A stretch of 64,000 nucleotides of DNA from Pseudomonas sp. GCEP-101 (GTDB taxonomy: Bacteria; Pseudomonadota; Gammaproteobacteria; Pseudomonadales; Pseudomonadaceae). The translations under genes and the position numbers were made by a program. Below the pieces are notes generated by a model. The model did not search any database. It was not told where the DNA came from and saw only the letters and a list, made by a program, of their open reading frames with translations. Where the stretch lies: positions 4,038,965-4,102,964 of the forward strand of contig NZ_CP104011.1 in the NCBI RefSeq assembly GCF_025133575.1, read 5' to 3'. This document shows, one piece after another, positions 1-7,939 of the stretch (position 1 is the stretch's first letter; each line of letters starts with the position of its first letter).

Positions 1-2343
1 CAGGCGCGTGTTCAGTGCCTGGCGGTTGTCCGCATCTTCCAGCACGGCCTTTTTGATGTGCTCCATGCCGACCCGTTGCAGGTAGTGCACGGTGCGCTCG
101 AGGTAGAAGGCTTCTTCGCGGTAGAGCTGGAGGAAGGCGCCGCTGTACTCGCGTACCTCGTCAGCGGTCTTGAGCTTGACGAAGAACTCCGCGACCTCGG
201 TCTTGATCCCGCCGTTGCCGCCGATGTACAGCTCCCAGCCCGAGTCCACGCCGATGATGCCGATGTCCTTGATGCCGGCCTCGGCGCAGTTGCGTGGGCA
301 GCCGGAGACCGCCAGCTTGACCTTGTGCGGCGACCACATGTTGAACAGGTCGTGCTCCAGGTCGATGCCCAGCTGCGTCGAATTCTGCGTGCCGAAGCGG
401 CAGAACTCGCTGCCCACGCAGGTCTTCACGGTACGGATGGACTTGCCGTAGGCGTGGCCGGAGGGCATGTCCAGTTCCTTCCAGATCGCCGGAAGGTCGT
501 CCTTCCTGATCCCCAGCAGGTCGATGCGCTGGCCGCCGGTGACTTTCACCATGGGCACCTGGTACTTGTCCGCCACGTCGGCGATGCGCCGCAGTTCGGC
601 GGCGTTGGTGACGCCGCCCCACATGCGCGGCACCACGGAGTAGGTGCCGTCCTTCTGAATGTTGGCGTGGGCGCGTTCGTTGATCAGGCGCGACTGCGGG
701 TCGTCCTTGGCCTCGCCCGGCCAGGTGGAGATCAGGTAGTAGTTCAGCGCCGGGCGGCAGGTGGCGCAGCCGTCCGGGGTGCGCCAGTCCATGAAGCGCA
801 TCGCGGAGCTCAGCGAAATCAGGTGATGTTCGCGAATCGCCTGGCGCACCTGGCCGTGGTTGAGGTCGCTGCAGCCGCAGATGGCCTTCTCGCTCTTGGG
901 CTTAACGTCCGCCGCGCCGCCGACGGTGCTGATGAGGATCTGCTCGACCAGGCCTGCGCAGGAGCCGCAGGAACTGGCGGCCTTGGTGTGCTTCTTCACC
1001 TCGTCCACGCTGAACAGGCCGTTCTCCTGGATCGCCTTGACGATGGTGCCCTTGCACACGCCGTTGCAGCCGCAGACTTCCGCGCCGTCGGGCATGCCGG
1101 CCGCGCTGCTCTGGCCCTGGTGGCCGACGTCGCCAAGGCTGCTCTCGCCGAACATCAGGTGATCGCGGATCTGGGCGACGTTGTGGTTCTCGCGGATCTG
1201 CCGGAAGTACCAGCCGCCGTCGGCGGTGTCGCCGTAGAGGCAGGCGCCGACCAGTACGTCATCCTTGATCACCAGCTTCTTGTACACGCCGCCGATGGGG
1301 TCGGAGAGGGTGATGGTCTCGGTGCCTTCGCCGCCCATGAATTCGCCGGCGGAGAACAGGTCGATGCCGGTGACCTTGAGCTTGGTGGAGGTGACCGAGC
1401 CCTGGTAGCGGGCGAAGCCGAGCATCGCCAGGTGGTTGGCGCAGACCTTGGCCTGCTCGAACAGCGGCGCCACCAGGCCGTAGGCGATGCCGCGGTGGCT
1501 GGCGCATTCGCCCAGGGCGTAGATGCGCGGGTCATAGGTCTGCAGGGTGTCGTTGACCAGGATGCCGCGGTTGCAGGGCAGGCCGGTTTTCTCCGCGAGC
1601 TCCGTGTTGGGACGGATGCCGGCGGCCATTACCACCAGGTCGGCAGCAATCACCTCGCCGTCCTTGAAGCGCACAGCGCAGACACGACCGCTGCCGTCGT
1701 CGATCAGTTCCTCGGTGTGGGTGTTCAGGCGGAAGTGGATGCCGCGCGACTCCAGCGCGCCCTGCAGCAGCTTGCCGGCGGTGCGGTCGAGCTGACGCTC
1801 CAGCAGCCAGTCGGAGAGGTGCACCACAGTAACGTCCATGCCGCGCTGCTTCAGGCCGTTGGCGGCTTCCAGGCCGAGCAGGCCGCCGCCGATGACCACC
1901 GCATGGCTGTGGGTGCCGGCGGTGTCGATCATGGTCTGGGTGTCGGCGATGTCGCGGTAGCCGATCACGCCCTGCAGGCGGCTGCCGGGCACCGGCAGGA
2001 TGAAGGGATTGGAGCCGGTGGCGATCAGCAGGCGGTCGTACTCGGCTTCGCTGCCGTCTTCGGCGTAGACCTTGCGGCGATGGCGGTCGATACGGGTGAC
2101 CTTGCGGTTGAGCAGCAGGCGGATGCCGTTCTCGCTGTACCAGTTGAGGTCGTTGAGAACGATGTCCTCGAAGGCCTGCTCGCCGGCCAGGACCGGGGAG
2201 AGCAGGATGCGGTTGTAGTTGGGGTGCGGTTCGGCGCCGAAGACGGTGATGTCGTAGAGGTCGGGCGCGATCTTCAGCAGTTCTTCCAGGGTGCGCACAC
2301 CGGCCATGCCGTTGCCGATCAGGACGAGCTTGAGCTTTTTCAT
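1..2343 (-). CDS. nirB: Assimilatory nitrite reductase [NAD(P)H] large subunit, partial
   Basis: Reduces nitrite to ammonium in the cytoplasm, normally with the small subunit NirD. The first 781 codons are present; the C-terminus runs off the left edge. The N-terminus (KLVLIGNGMAG) is the FAD/NAD(P)H Rossmann fold. A BFD-like [2Fe-2S] region near residues 420–530 shows CGCNGVC, CGSCAG and CATC. Siroheme/[4Fe-4S] ligands appear as TCVGSEFC (about 641–647) and GCPRNC (about 681–685). The ATG at 2343 follows a GGAG ribosome site at a good distance and lies just downstream of the leader terminator. The long open frame on the opposite strand is a GC-bias shadow. Regulation is by the sigma-54 promoter and ANTAR leader immediately upstream. 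Confidence 0.97.
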   Translation of the reverse strand, partial: MKKLKLVLIGNGMAGVRTLEELLKIAPDLYDITVFGAEPHPNYNRILLSPVLAGEQAFEDIVLNDLNWYSENGIRLLLNRKVTRIDRHRRKVYAEDGSEAEYDRLLIATGSNPFILPVPGSRLQGVIGYRDIADTQTMIDTAGTHSHAVVIGGGLLGLEAANGLKQRGMDVTVVHLSDWLLERQLDRTAGKLLQGALESRGIHFRLNTHTEELIDDGSGRVCAVRFKDGEVIAADLVVMAAGIRPNTELAEKTGLPCNRGILVNDTLQTYDPRIYALGECASHRGIAYGLVAPLFEQAKVCANHLAMLGFARYQGSVTSTKLKVTGIDLFSAGEFMGGEGTETITLSDPIGGVYKKLVIKDDVLVGACLYGDTADGGWYFRQIRENHNVAQIRDHLMFGESSLGDVGHQGQSSAAGMPDGAEVCGCNGVCKGTIVKAIQENGLFSVDEVKKHTKAASSCGSCAGLVEQILISTVGGAADVKPKSEKAICGCSDLNHGQVRQAIREHHLISLSSAMRFMDWRTPDGCATCRPALNYYLISTWPGEAKDDPQSRLINERAHANIQKDGTYSVVPRMWGGVTNAAELRRIADVADKYQVPMVKVTGGQRIDLLGIRKDDLPAIWKELDMPSGHAYGKSIRTVKTCVGSEFCRFGTQNSTQLGIDLEHDLFNMWSPHKVKLAVSGCPRNCAEAGIKDIGIIGVDSGWELYIGGNGGIKTEVAEFFVKLKTADEVREYSGAFLQLYREEAFYLERTVHYLQRVGMEHIKKAVLEDADNRQALNTRL

Positions 2344-2376
2344 GTCAGGGCTCCGCGTCACGGAAAAATCACGGAA

Positions 2377-2464
2377 AACAAAAAAGGCGTCCCGCCGGTT
2401 ACCCAGCGAGGACGCCTTTGTCCAAGTCCCGTTCGATCGGGAAGTGCGAGCCTCTTCGTTGAGG
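2377..2464 (-). promoter_or_regulatory. NasT-type ANTAR leader RNA of nirB, with intrinsic terminator
   Basis: Read on the minus strand, three hexaloop hairpins occur in order. These are CCTC-AACGAA-GAGG (2451–2464), TCCCG-ATCGAA-CGGGA (2427–2442) and GGAC-AAAGGC-GTCC (2410–2423). All three loops have A at position 1 and G at position 4, the signature known for ANTAR-domain antiterminator targets. The last hairpin shares its 3' half with the 5' arm of the terminator (AAAGGCGTCC / GGACGCCTTT, 2383–2419, followed by a U-tract), so the two structures exclude each other. Inferred role: NasT stabilises the hexaloop hairpins and lets transcription run into nirB. Confidence 0.85.
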
Positions 2465-2496
2465 GACGCGCTTTTGTAGATTGTTGAATCAGATAT

Positions 2497-2512
2497 TGCA
2501 GGGGCTGTGCCA
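2497..2512 (-). promoter_or_regulatory. Sigma-54 -24/-12 promoter of nirB
   Basis: The minus strand reads TGGCACAGCCCCTGCA. This matches the sigma-54 consensus TGGCAC-N5-TTGCA with one change (CTGC for TTGC) and the required 10-bp GG-to-GC spacing. Transcription should start near 2485, about 20 nt before the first leader hairpin. The same element precedes the other two ANTAR leaders in the window. Confidence 0.82.
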
Positions 2513-2615
2513 ACTTGTTCGGGGCCTGGTTTTCGGGGCCTTCAGCCGTCCCGCGCGGCGTATCGGCGCTTTTGCTGCACTGCGCTGAGGCGTGCCGAAC
2601 CGAACTGGTGCACCG

Positions 2616-4286
2616 TCAGCCGTGGTGCAGCAGCCAGAGCAGCAGCCCGAGGTTGATCGCCAGCGAGGTCAGCGCGACGCCGCGCCAGACCCGCAGCGGC
2701 TCGCGCTCCAGCAGTGGCCGTGGGCGAGCCGGCGCCTGTCGTTCGCCTTGCTCCAGGGCGAGCAGGCACTGCTCCGCGGTTTCGAAGCGCTCCTGCGGCT
2801 GGACGGCGATGAGCTTCGCCAGCCAGTCGTCGAGCCAGGCCGGCACGTCCGGACGGTAGCGGCTGGCCGGGGTGGGTGTGCCGAAACGCGGATGCTGGAA
2901 GGCTTCGATCTCGCCATAGGGGTAATGGCTACAGAGCACGCGGTAGAGCGCGACGCCGGCGGCGTAGAGATCCTGGCGGGCGTCCGGCGCCGCGCCCTGG
3001 AAGCACTCCGGGGCGAGGTAGCTCGGCGTGCCGGGCAGGTCGTGCGGATTATCCTGCGAAAGTCCAGGACAATAGGCCAGGCCGAAGTCCAGCAGGCGCA
3101 GTTCGCCGTCGTCGGCCCAGTGCAGGTTCTCCGGCTTGATGTCGCGGTGCAGGATGTTGCGCCGGTGCAACTGGCCCAGGCCGCGAAGCAGGCGCTGGGC
3201 AAGGTTCAGCCAGTCGGTCAGGTTCGGCGGGCCGCTGAGTTTCAGATGCTCGCCCAGCGTCTTCCCTGCATATTCGCGCATGACGTAGTAGAGGTGCTGG
3301 CGCTGCGGCAGGCTGTGCAGTTCGGGGAAGTAACGCCCCTGCACGCGACGCAGGAACCACTCTTCCAGGAGCAATGCCTGGGCGGCTTCGGGCGAGTCGC
3401 GCAGCGCGGGCGGCAGGGTCTTGAGCAACCACGGGCGGTTCTGCCGGTCGCGCACGCGGTAGATCAGCGATTGGCGTGACTGCGCGAGCTTGCCTTCGAC
3501 CTGCCACCCTTCGAAGTCCTGGTCGCTGCGCAGGTCGGGTGGGGCGGGCCAGTGGTCGAGCTGGGCAAGGGCGTCGCCCAGGCTGGCCGGCGGCAGTTCG
3601 TCCACGCGCAGCAGCAGGGCGCTGGCGTTGTCCTGACTGCCGGCCAGGTGGGCGGCGCCGACCAGTGCGTCGACGCAGGCCTGCAGGGATTGTGCATCCT
3701 CCAGCAGGCGCTGGATGGCATTGTCACCCAGGGTCGCCCAGATGCCGTCGCTGACCAGCAGGAAGTGCTGCCCGGCTTCCAGCTCGCCATCGCGGTAGTC
3801 CACTACCAGGTGCTGGTCGAGGCCCAGTGCGCGCTTGAGCACGTGCTGCATGCCGGGCTGCTCCCATACATGGTCCTGGGTCAGGCAGTCCAGTTGCCCG
3901 GCGTGCCAGCGGTACAGGCGGCAGTCGCCGACGTGGGCGAGGGTGAAGCGCCGCCCGCGCAGGACCAGCGCGGTGAGGGTGGTGAGCAGCGGCTGGCCGC
4001 CGCCGTTGGCCTGCAGCCAGCGGTTCTGCGAGATCAGCAGGCGGTCGAGGGCCTGGGCGACAGCCCAGGTCTCGGGGGTGGCGTAATAATCCGCGGCCAG
4101 CGCCTGGAGACTCAAGCGCGCCGCCAGGCCGCCGTCGGCGCAATGGCTGACGCCGTCGGCGATGGCGAACAGGTGCCCCTTGCTGGCGGCCAGCCCGGCG
4201 GGCGGGGTGACCACCCGCAAGGCATCCTGGTTCTCCTCGCGCGGGCCGGTGGCGCTGGCTTGGGCGAAGGATAACTGCAAGGTCAT
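2616..4286 (-). CDS. PP2C phosphatase–Ser/Thr protein kinase fusion, membrane-anchored
   Basis: A 556-residue bifunctional signalling protein. An N-terminal PP2C-type phosphatase domain (about 1–235) shows ADGVSHCADGG (about 42–52), HVGDCRLYR, VSDGIW (about 179) and QDNAS (about 215). A Hanks-type kinase domain (about 250–510) carries HRDIKPEN (about 378), DFG (about 400) and an APE-like LAPE, so both activities look intact. The last 20 residues form a membrane helix (LGLLLWLL). The ATG at 4286 is chosen over an upstream GTG because AGGTGG sits before it. It lies between nasA and nirB, and P. aeruginosa has the same arrangement (PA1782). A link to nitrate assimilation is inferred from position only; the substrate is unknown. 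Confidence 0.9.
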   Translation of the reverse strand: MTLQLSFAQASATGPREENQDALRVVTPPAGLAASKGHLFAIADGVSHCADGGLAARLSLQALAADYYATPETWAVAQALDRLLISQNRWLQANGGGQPLLTTLTALVLRGRRFTLAHVGDCRLYRWHAGQLDCLTQDHVWEQPGMQHVLKRALGLDQHLVVDYRDGELEAGQHFLLVSDGIWATLGDNAIQRLLEDAQSLQACVDALVGAAHLAGSQDNASALLLRVDELPPASLGDALAQLDHWPAPPDLRSDQDFEGWQVEGKLAQSRQSLIYRVRDRQNRPWLLKTLPPALRDSPEAAQALLLEEWFLRRVQGRYFPELHSLPQRQHLYYVMREYAGKTLGEHLKLSGPPNLTDWLNLAQRLLRGLGQLHRRNILHRDIKPENLHWADDGELRLLDFGLAYCPGLSQDNPHDLPGTPSYLAPECFQGAAPDARQDLYAAGVALYRVLCSHYPYGEIEAFQHPRFGTPTPASRYRPDVPAWLDDWLAKLIAVQPQERFETAEQCLLALEQGERQAPARPRPLLEREPLRVWRGVALTSLAINLGLLLWLLHHG

Positions 4287-4296
4287 CGCCACCACC

Positions 4297-4375
4297 TGTA
4301 GGAGCGAGCTCGCTCGCGAACGGATTTCCCGACAGCTACGACTGGATGCGGTTCGCGAGCAAGCTCGCTCCTACA
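4297..4375. repeat. REP inverted pair
   Basis: Two copies of the Pseudomonas REP core (TGTAGGAGCGAG…CTCGCGAA and its inverse TTCGCGAGCAAGCTCGCTCCTACA) face each other across about 30 bp. They lie between nasA and the kinase-phosphatase gene. Near-identical pairs occur near 13.1, 14.9, 31.1 and 56.3 kb. Confidence 0.9.
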
Positions 4376-4386
4376 AAAGCGCATGG

Positions 4387-5598
4387 TCAGACCCGCGCGG
4401 CGGTAACAGCCGTGCTGCCCCAGGTGGTACGCCAGCGGGCTTTGACCGCGTGCAGGCCGAACCAGGCGAGCACGCCGAGGCTGGCGAACAGCCAGAGGCC
4501 GAGCTGGTAGTCGCCGGTGGCCTGCTTGATCGCGCCTAGGCCCGCCGTCAGGCAGAATCCACCGATGCCGCCGGCCATGCCGATCAGGCCGGTCATCACG
4601 CCGATGGTCTGGCGGAAGCGCTGCGGCACAAGCTGGAACACCGCACCGTTCCCCGCGCCAAGGCTGAGCATGGCGACCACGAAGAGGCTCAGCGCCGCCA
4701 CCGCGTTGGGCAAATGGAAGCCTACGGCGGCGATGCAGATCGCAGCGACCGTGTACATCACCAACAGGCTGCGGATGCCGCCGATGCGGTCGGCCAGGGC
4801 ACCGCCCAGCGGACGCATCAGGCTGCCGGCGAAGACGCAGGCAGCGGTGTAGTAGCCGGCTTGCACCGGGTCGAGGCCGTACTGGTCGTGGAAATAGCCG
4901 GGCAGGGTGCTGGCCAGGCCGAGGAAGCCGCCGAAGGTCACACTGTAGAAGAACATGAACCACCAGCTGTCGCGGTCGCCCAGGGCCTTCAGGTAGTCGG
5001 CCAGGGACTTGGCCGGCGGCCGCCCAGGGGCATTGCGGGCGAGCAGGGCGAAGACTATCAAGGTGGCCAGCAGCGGGATCAGTGCGAAGCCGAAGACGTT
5101 CTGCCAGCCGAAGGCAGCGGCGATGGCCGGAGCGAACAGCGCGGTGAGCACGGTGCCGGAGTTGCCGGCGCCGGCGATGCCCATGGCCTTGCCCTGGTGC
5201 TGCGGCGGGTACCACTGCGACGCCAGCGGCAGCGCCACGGCGAAGGAGGCGCCTGCCATGCCCAGCAACACGCCGAGGATGATCGCCTGTTCCAGGCTAT
5301 GGATGCCCAGTTGCCAGGCGCCGAACAGTGCGCCGATGACGATCACCTGGCCGAGAATGCCGGCGGCCTTGGGTGACCAGCGATCGGCCAGCAGGCCCAT
5401 GAGGAAGCGCAGGATGGCGCCGGAGAGGATCGGCGTTGCGACCATCAGCGCGCGCTGTTGGGTGGTCAGCTGCAGGTCGGTGGCGATCTGCACTGCCAGG
5501 GGGCCGAGGACGTACCAGACCATGAAGCTCAGGTCGAAGTACAGGAAGGCGGCGAACAGGGTCGGCGCATGGCCGGCTTTCCAGAAACTCGTGTTCAT
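4387..5598 (-). CDS. nasA: Nitrate/nitrite transporter, MFS (NNP family)
   Basis: A 403-residue inner-membrane importer that supplies nitrate for assimilation. The sequence is hydrophobic with about 12 membrane segments. It carries two glycine-rich nitrate-porter signatures, GAGNSGTVLTALFAP in the first half and GAGNGAVFQLVPQRF in the second. The ATG at 5598 follows GAGGTG; two upstream in-frame Met codons lack such a site. The gene has its own sigma-54 promoter and ANTAR leader, and is followed by the kinase and nirB on the same strand. It therefore probably belongs to the NasT regulon. Confidence 0.95.
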   Translation of the reverse strand: MNTSFWKAGHAPTLFAAFLYFDLSFMVWYVLGPLAVQIATDLQLTTQQRALMVATPILSGAILRFLMGLLADRWSPKAAGILGQVIVIGALFGAWQLGIHSLEQAIILGVLLGMAGASFAVALPLASQWYPPQHQGKAMGIAGAGNSGTVLTALFAPAIAAAFGWQNVFGFALIPLLATLIVFALLARNAPGRPPAKSLADYLKALGDRDSWWFMFFYSVTFGGFLGLASTLPGYFHDQYGLDPVQAGYYTAACVFAGSLMRPLGGALADRIGGIRSLLVMYTVAAICIAAVGFHLPNAVAALSLFVVAMLSLGAGNGAVFQLVPQRFRQTIGVMTGLIGMAGGIGGFCLTAGLGAIKQATGDYQLGLWLFASLGVLAWFGLHAVKARWRTTWGSTAVTAARV

Positions 5599-5685
5599 CG
5601 AACACCTCATCAGCAACGGTTGAGAGCCCCGGTCGTGGCCACAGGGTGCCGCCGGGAAGTCCTGAGCCCCTGCGCCGGGGCAAAC

Positions 5686-5769
5686 GAAAAAGGCGTCGCT
5701 CCACCCACCGCACTGCGCGGGTGTGGATGCGACGCCTTTGTCGAAGTCGGGTAATCGCCGTTGATTACC
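5686..5769 (-). promoter_or_regulatory. NasT-type ANTAR leader RNA of nasA, with intrinsic terminator
   Basis: On the minus strand the first hairpin is GGTAATC-AACGGC-GATTACC (5750–5769), a 7-bp stem with a hexaloop A1/G4. The second is CGAC-AAAGGC-GTCG (5730–5743), also A1/G4. The 3' half of the second hairpin is part of the terminator 5' arm (AAAGGCGTCGC … GCGACGCCTTT, 5689–5739, then a U-tract), making antiterminator and terminator mutually exclusive. Only two hexaloops are seen here, against three at nirB. Confidence 0.86.
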
Positions 5770-5783
5770 ATCGCCTTGTGCAC

Positions 5784-5799
5784 AGCAAGGCGCGGGCCA
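5784..5799 (-). promoter_or_regulatory. Sigma-54 -24/-12 promoter of nasA
   Basis: The minus strand reads TGGCCCGCGCCTTGCT, with GG and GC correctly spaced and a perfect TTGC -12 element. The predicted start falls about 4–5 nt before the first leader hairpin, the same geometry as at nasS. Confidence 0.8.
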
Positions 5800-5902
5800 G
5801 GATGAAAAATCCCAGTCGGATCAAGAGGATGAGGGGAAGGCGAGGATCAGGGGTGATCCATCGAAGGGCGCGCCGTGTGGCGGCGTGCCCCGTGCTGGAG
5901 CG

Positions 5903-6331
5903 TCAGGCGACCCAGTTGACGTTGGGGAAGGTGTCGCGGAAGGCCTCGGGGATCGGCACCACCTTGCCGGCCTTGTAATCGAAGAACACGAAGCCCGACT
6001 TGGCCATGGCCACGAGGGTGCCGTCGGCGGGACGGGTGATACGGAAGATGATGTCGCCGCCGTACTTGTTGAAGTCCATCACGCCGACCTCGAATAGCAA
6101 CTGGTCGCGGGCGTGGGCTTCGGCGCGGTAGGTGGTGGCCAGGTCGGTGACGATGATGCCGGTCTCGCGGATGCCGTAGTCGAACAGGAAGCGTGCGCGG
6201 GCCTCGGAGATCATCGAGATCATCGAGTCGTTGCCCAGGTGGTTGGCCCCGTTGATGTCGGTGACGCGGACGGTGAGCTTGGTTTGGTAAATGAACAGTT
6301 CTTCGGGGAATTCCAGTTTCAGGCGGGCCAT
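5903..6331 (-). CDS. Hotdog-fold acyl-CoA thioesterase (4HBT-like)
   Basis: A 142-residue cytoplasmic protein of the 4-hydroxybenzoyl-CoA thioesterase superfamily, which hydrolyses acyl-CoA thioesters. The characteristic N-terminal strand and turn VRVTDINGANHLGN contains the usual Asp (D25) and Asn-His pair, followed by the long helix SEARARFLFDYG with a conserved Glu near 43. Downstream beta strands end in FVFFDYKAGKVVPIPEAFR. It lies between the PL7 gene and the nasA promoter on the same strand. I do not recall it in the P. aeruginosa nitrate locus. The substrate cannot be told from sequence. Confidence 0.85.
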   Translation of the reverse strand: MARLKLEFPEELFIYQTKLTVRVTDINGANHLGNDSMISMISEARARFLFDYGIRETGIIVTDLATTYRAEAHARDQLLFEVGVMDFNKYGGDIIFRITRPADGTLVAMAKSGFVFFDYKAGKVVPIPEAFRDTFPNVNWVA

Positions 6332-6429
6332 GGCGGTCTCGGTGGCAAGGCGACGGGGCGTGCGGGTGTGCCCGGCATTCTACGCGCAGAGCGCTCGCCC
6401 CGCGCCTCATCAGGCCAGTGAATGGCGAA

Positions 6430-7122
6430 TCAGCGGTGCGCCGAGTTCAGGTGGAAGATGGTCACCCGCGCGCCCTCGCTGCTATCGCCGTAGTTGTCGT
6501 TGATGTAGGCGCCGGCCTTGAAGTAGAGCAGTTGCTTGGACCAGGCGCTGCTGAGGATCTTGCGGTAGTAGTTGGCGCGGCCGTCGGAGGTTTCCACGCG
6601 GATCGCCAGGTTGCCCACCGAGGTGACGCGCAGGCTGTAGTTGAAGGTCTGGTCCAGCGCGATGTTGTCGATCAACGGGACATTGACGCTGGCGCGGTCG
6701 TCGGGGTGGTTGCGCACCAGCGCTTCCAGGCGCCCGCTCTCCAGGGTCGGCAGGTAGTGGTATTGCAGCTTGACCAGGGGTTCGCCGTCGCCGGTGTAGG
6801 GCGAGCGGCTGTGGATCTGGCCGATGATGATCTTGTTCTTCGACGGTACCTGCTGGACGCTCATGGTCACGCGCAGTTCGTTGTCGCCCTGGTTGTAGTA
6901 CCAGTTGGAGACGTCGCCGGCGGGTGTGGTTTCGCGCAGCTCGCTGCGCGGGTAGACGCTGTCGGAGGTATGCGAACCGGTGACGGGGACCCAGAACACC
7001 ACCTGGCTGCCGCTGGGCTGGAAATAGTGGCTCTGGTAGCCCCGGGCGATCTGCTCGGTGGTGACTTCGGTGGGGCGGGGGTCGGTGGGAACGCTGAGGT
7101 TCCAGGTGGTGAGGTCGATCAT
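6430..7122 (-). CDS. Polysaccharide lyase family 7, alginate-lyase-like
   Basis: A 230-residue single-domain protein with the three conserved PL7 strands: RSELRE (59–64), the catalytic QIH (102–104) and YFKAGAY (200–206). PL7 enzymes cleave alginate by beta-elimination; these motifs include the catalytic Arg, His and Tyr. The start MIDLTTWNLSVP goes straight into the fold, and no signal peptide or lipobox is visible, which is unusual for an enzyme acting on a secreted polymer. The same family occurs at this position in P. aeruginosa (PA1784). Function in a nitrate locus is unexplained. Confidence 0.9.
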   Translation of the reverse strand: MIDLTTWNLSVPTDPRPTEVTTEQIARGYQSHYFQPSGSQVVFWVPVTGSHTSDSVYPRSELRETTPAGDVSNWYYNQGDNELRVTMSVQQVPSKNKIIIGQIHSRSPYTGDGEPLVKLQYHYLPTLESGRLEALVRNHPDDRASVNVPLIDNIALDQTFNYSLRVTSVGNLAIRVETSDGRANYYRKILSSAWSKQLLYFKAGAYINDNYGDSSEGARVTIFHLNSAHR

Positions 7123-7358
7123 GGGCTTGCCCTTGCTGGGCCGCGAAGGCGGCGAGGTCGGGTGGCGCCGAGGTGCCTAGCCGGCGGCGGCCACTGCGAT
7201 GCGTCATCGAAGCCAGTCGATGGCGCTACGGGGCCCGGCCAGACGGCCGGGCGGCCGCAGCATAGGGCCTTGCCAGCGAAGCGGGGGCCACCTGTACGAC
7301 TGGCGAAATGATCGCGCCTTGCCGTCGCTGGCAGATGGCCGGCCCTGCAGGCGCCGGG

Positions 7359-7937
7359 TCAGTGACCGAGCATTTCGTGCATGGCGATGATCTGCTCGGC
7401 CACCTGCACCAGCTTCTGCTGGCGGCCCATGGCCTGGCGGCGCATCAGGGTGTAGGCCTCTTCCTCGGCGCAGCCCTTCATCTTCATCAGCAGACCCTTG
7501 GCCAATTCGATGCGCTTGCGCTCCGCCAGTTGCTGCTCGCGGGCCTGCAATTGGGCACGCAAGGCCTGGTCGCTCTCGAAGCGGGCCATGGCGACGTCGA
7601 GTATCGGTTGCAGGCGTTCGGCCTGGATGCCCTCGACGATGTAGGCGCTGACGCCGGAGCGGATAGCCTGGCGCATCACCTGCGGGTCGTGCTCGTCGGT
7701 GAACATGACGATGGGGCGAGGCTGGTCGCGGCTGACCAGTACCACCTGTTCCATCACGTCGCGGCCGGGGGATTCGGTGTCGATGAGGATCACATCCGGG
7801 TGCAGGGCCTGGACCCGTTGCGCCAGATCGACCGAGAGGCCGGATTCGTCGATCACCTCGAAGCCGCATTCCACCAGGGCGGCCTTGAGGCGCCCGACCT
7901 TTTTCGCGGTGTCGTTGATCAGCAGGACGCGCAGCAT
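7359..7937 (-). CDS. nasT: NasT, ANTAR-domain transcription antiterminator
   Basis: A 192-residue response-regulator-like protein. An N-terminal receiver domain (about 1–120) has a potential phosphoacceptor D53 in ILIDTES. A coiled linker (about 121–143) leads to a C-terminal ANTAR RNA-binding domain (about 145–187: AKGLLMKMKG…AYTLMRRQAM…VAEQIIAM). In nitrate-assimilating bacteria NasT is held by the sensor NasS and released when nitrate binds; free NasT prevents termination in leader RNAs with hexaloop hairpins. The start codon is 2 bp after the nasS stop, so the two are co-translated. The likely targets are the three leaders in this window. Confidence 0.95.
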   Translation of the reverse strand: MLRVLLINDTAKKVGRLKAALVECGFEVIDESGLSVDLAQRVQALHPDVILIDTESPGRDVMEQVVLVSRDQPRPIVMFTDEHDPQVMRQAIRSGVSAYIVEGIQAERLQPILDVAMARFESDQALRAQLQAREQQLAERKRIELAKGLLMKMKGCAEEEAYTLMRRQAMGRQQKLVQVAEQIIAMHEMLGH

Positions 7938-7939
7938 GT

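Noticed and set aside
58..2487. 809-codon open frame antisense to nirB
   Set aside because: It lies opposite a fully recognisable nirB, and the translation shows only the low-complexity Ala/Gly/Val/Leu pattern typical of GC-rich antisense frames.
5771..5791. A further ANTAR hairpin CGCCTTG/CAAGGCG before the nasA leader
   Set aside because: The loop has seven bases without the A1/G4 pattern, and the sequence overlaps the sigma-54 -12 element, so it is upstream of the likely transcription start.
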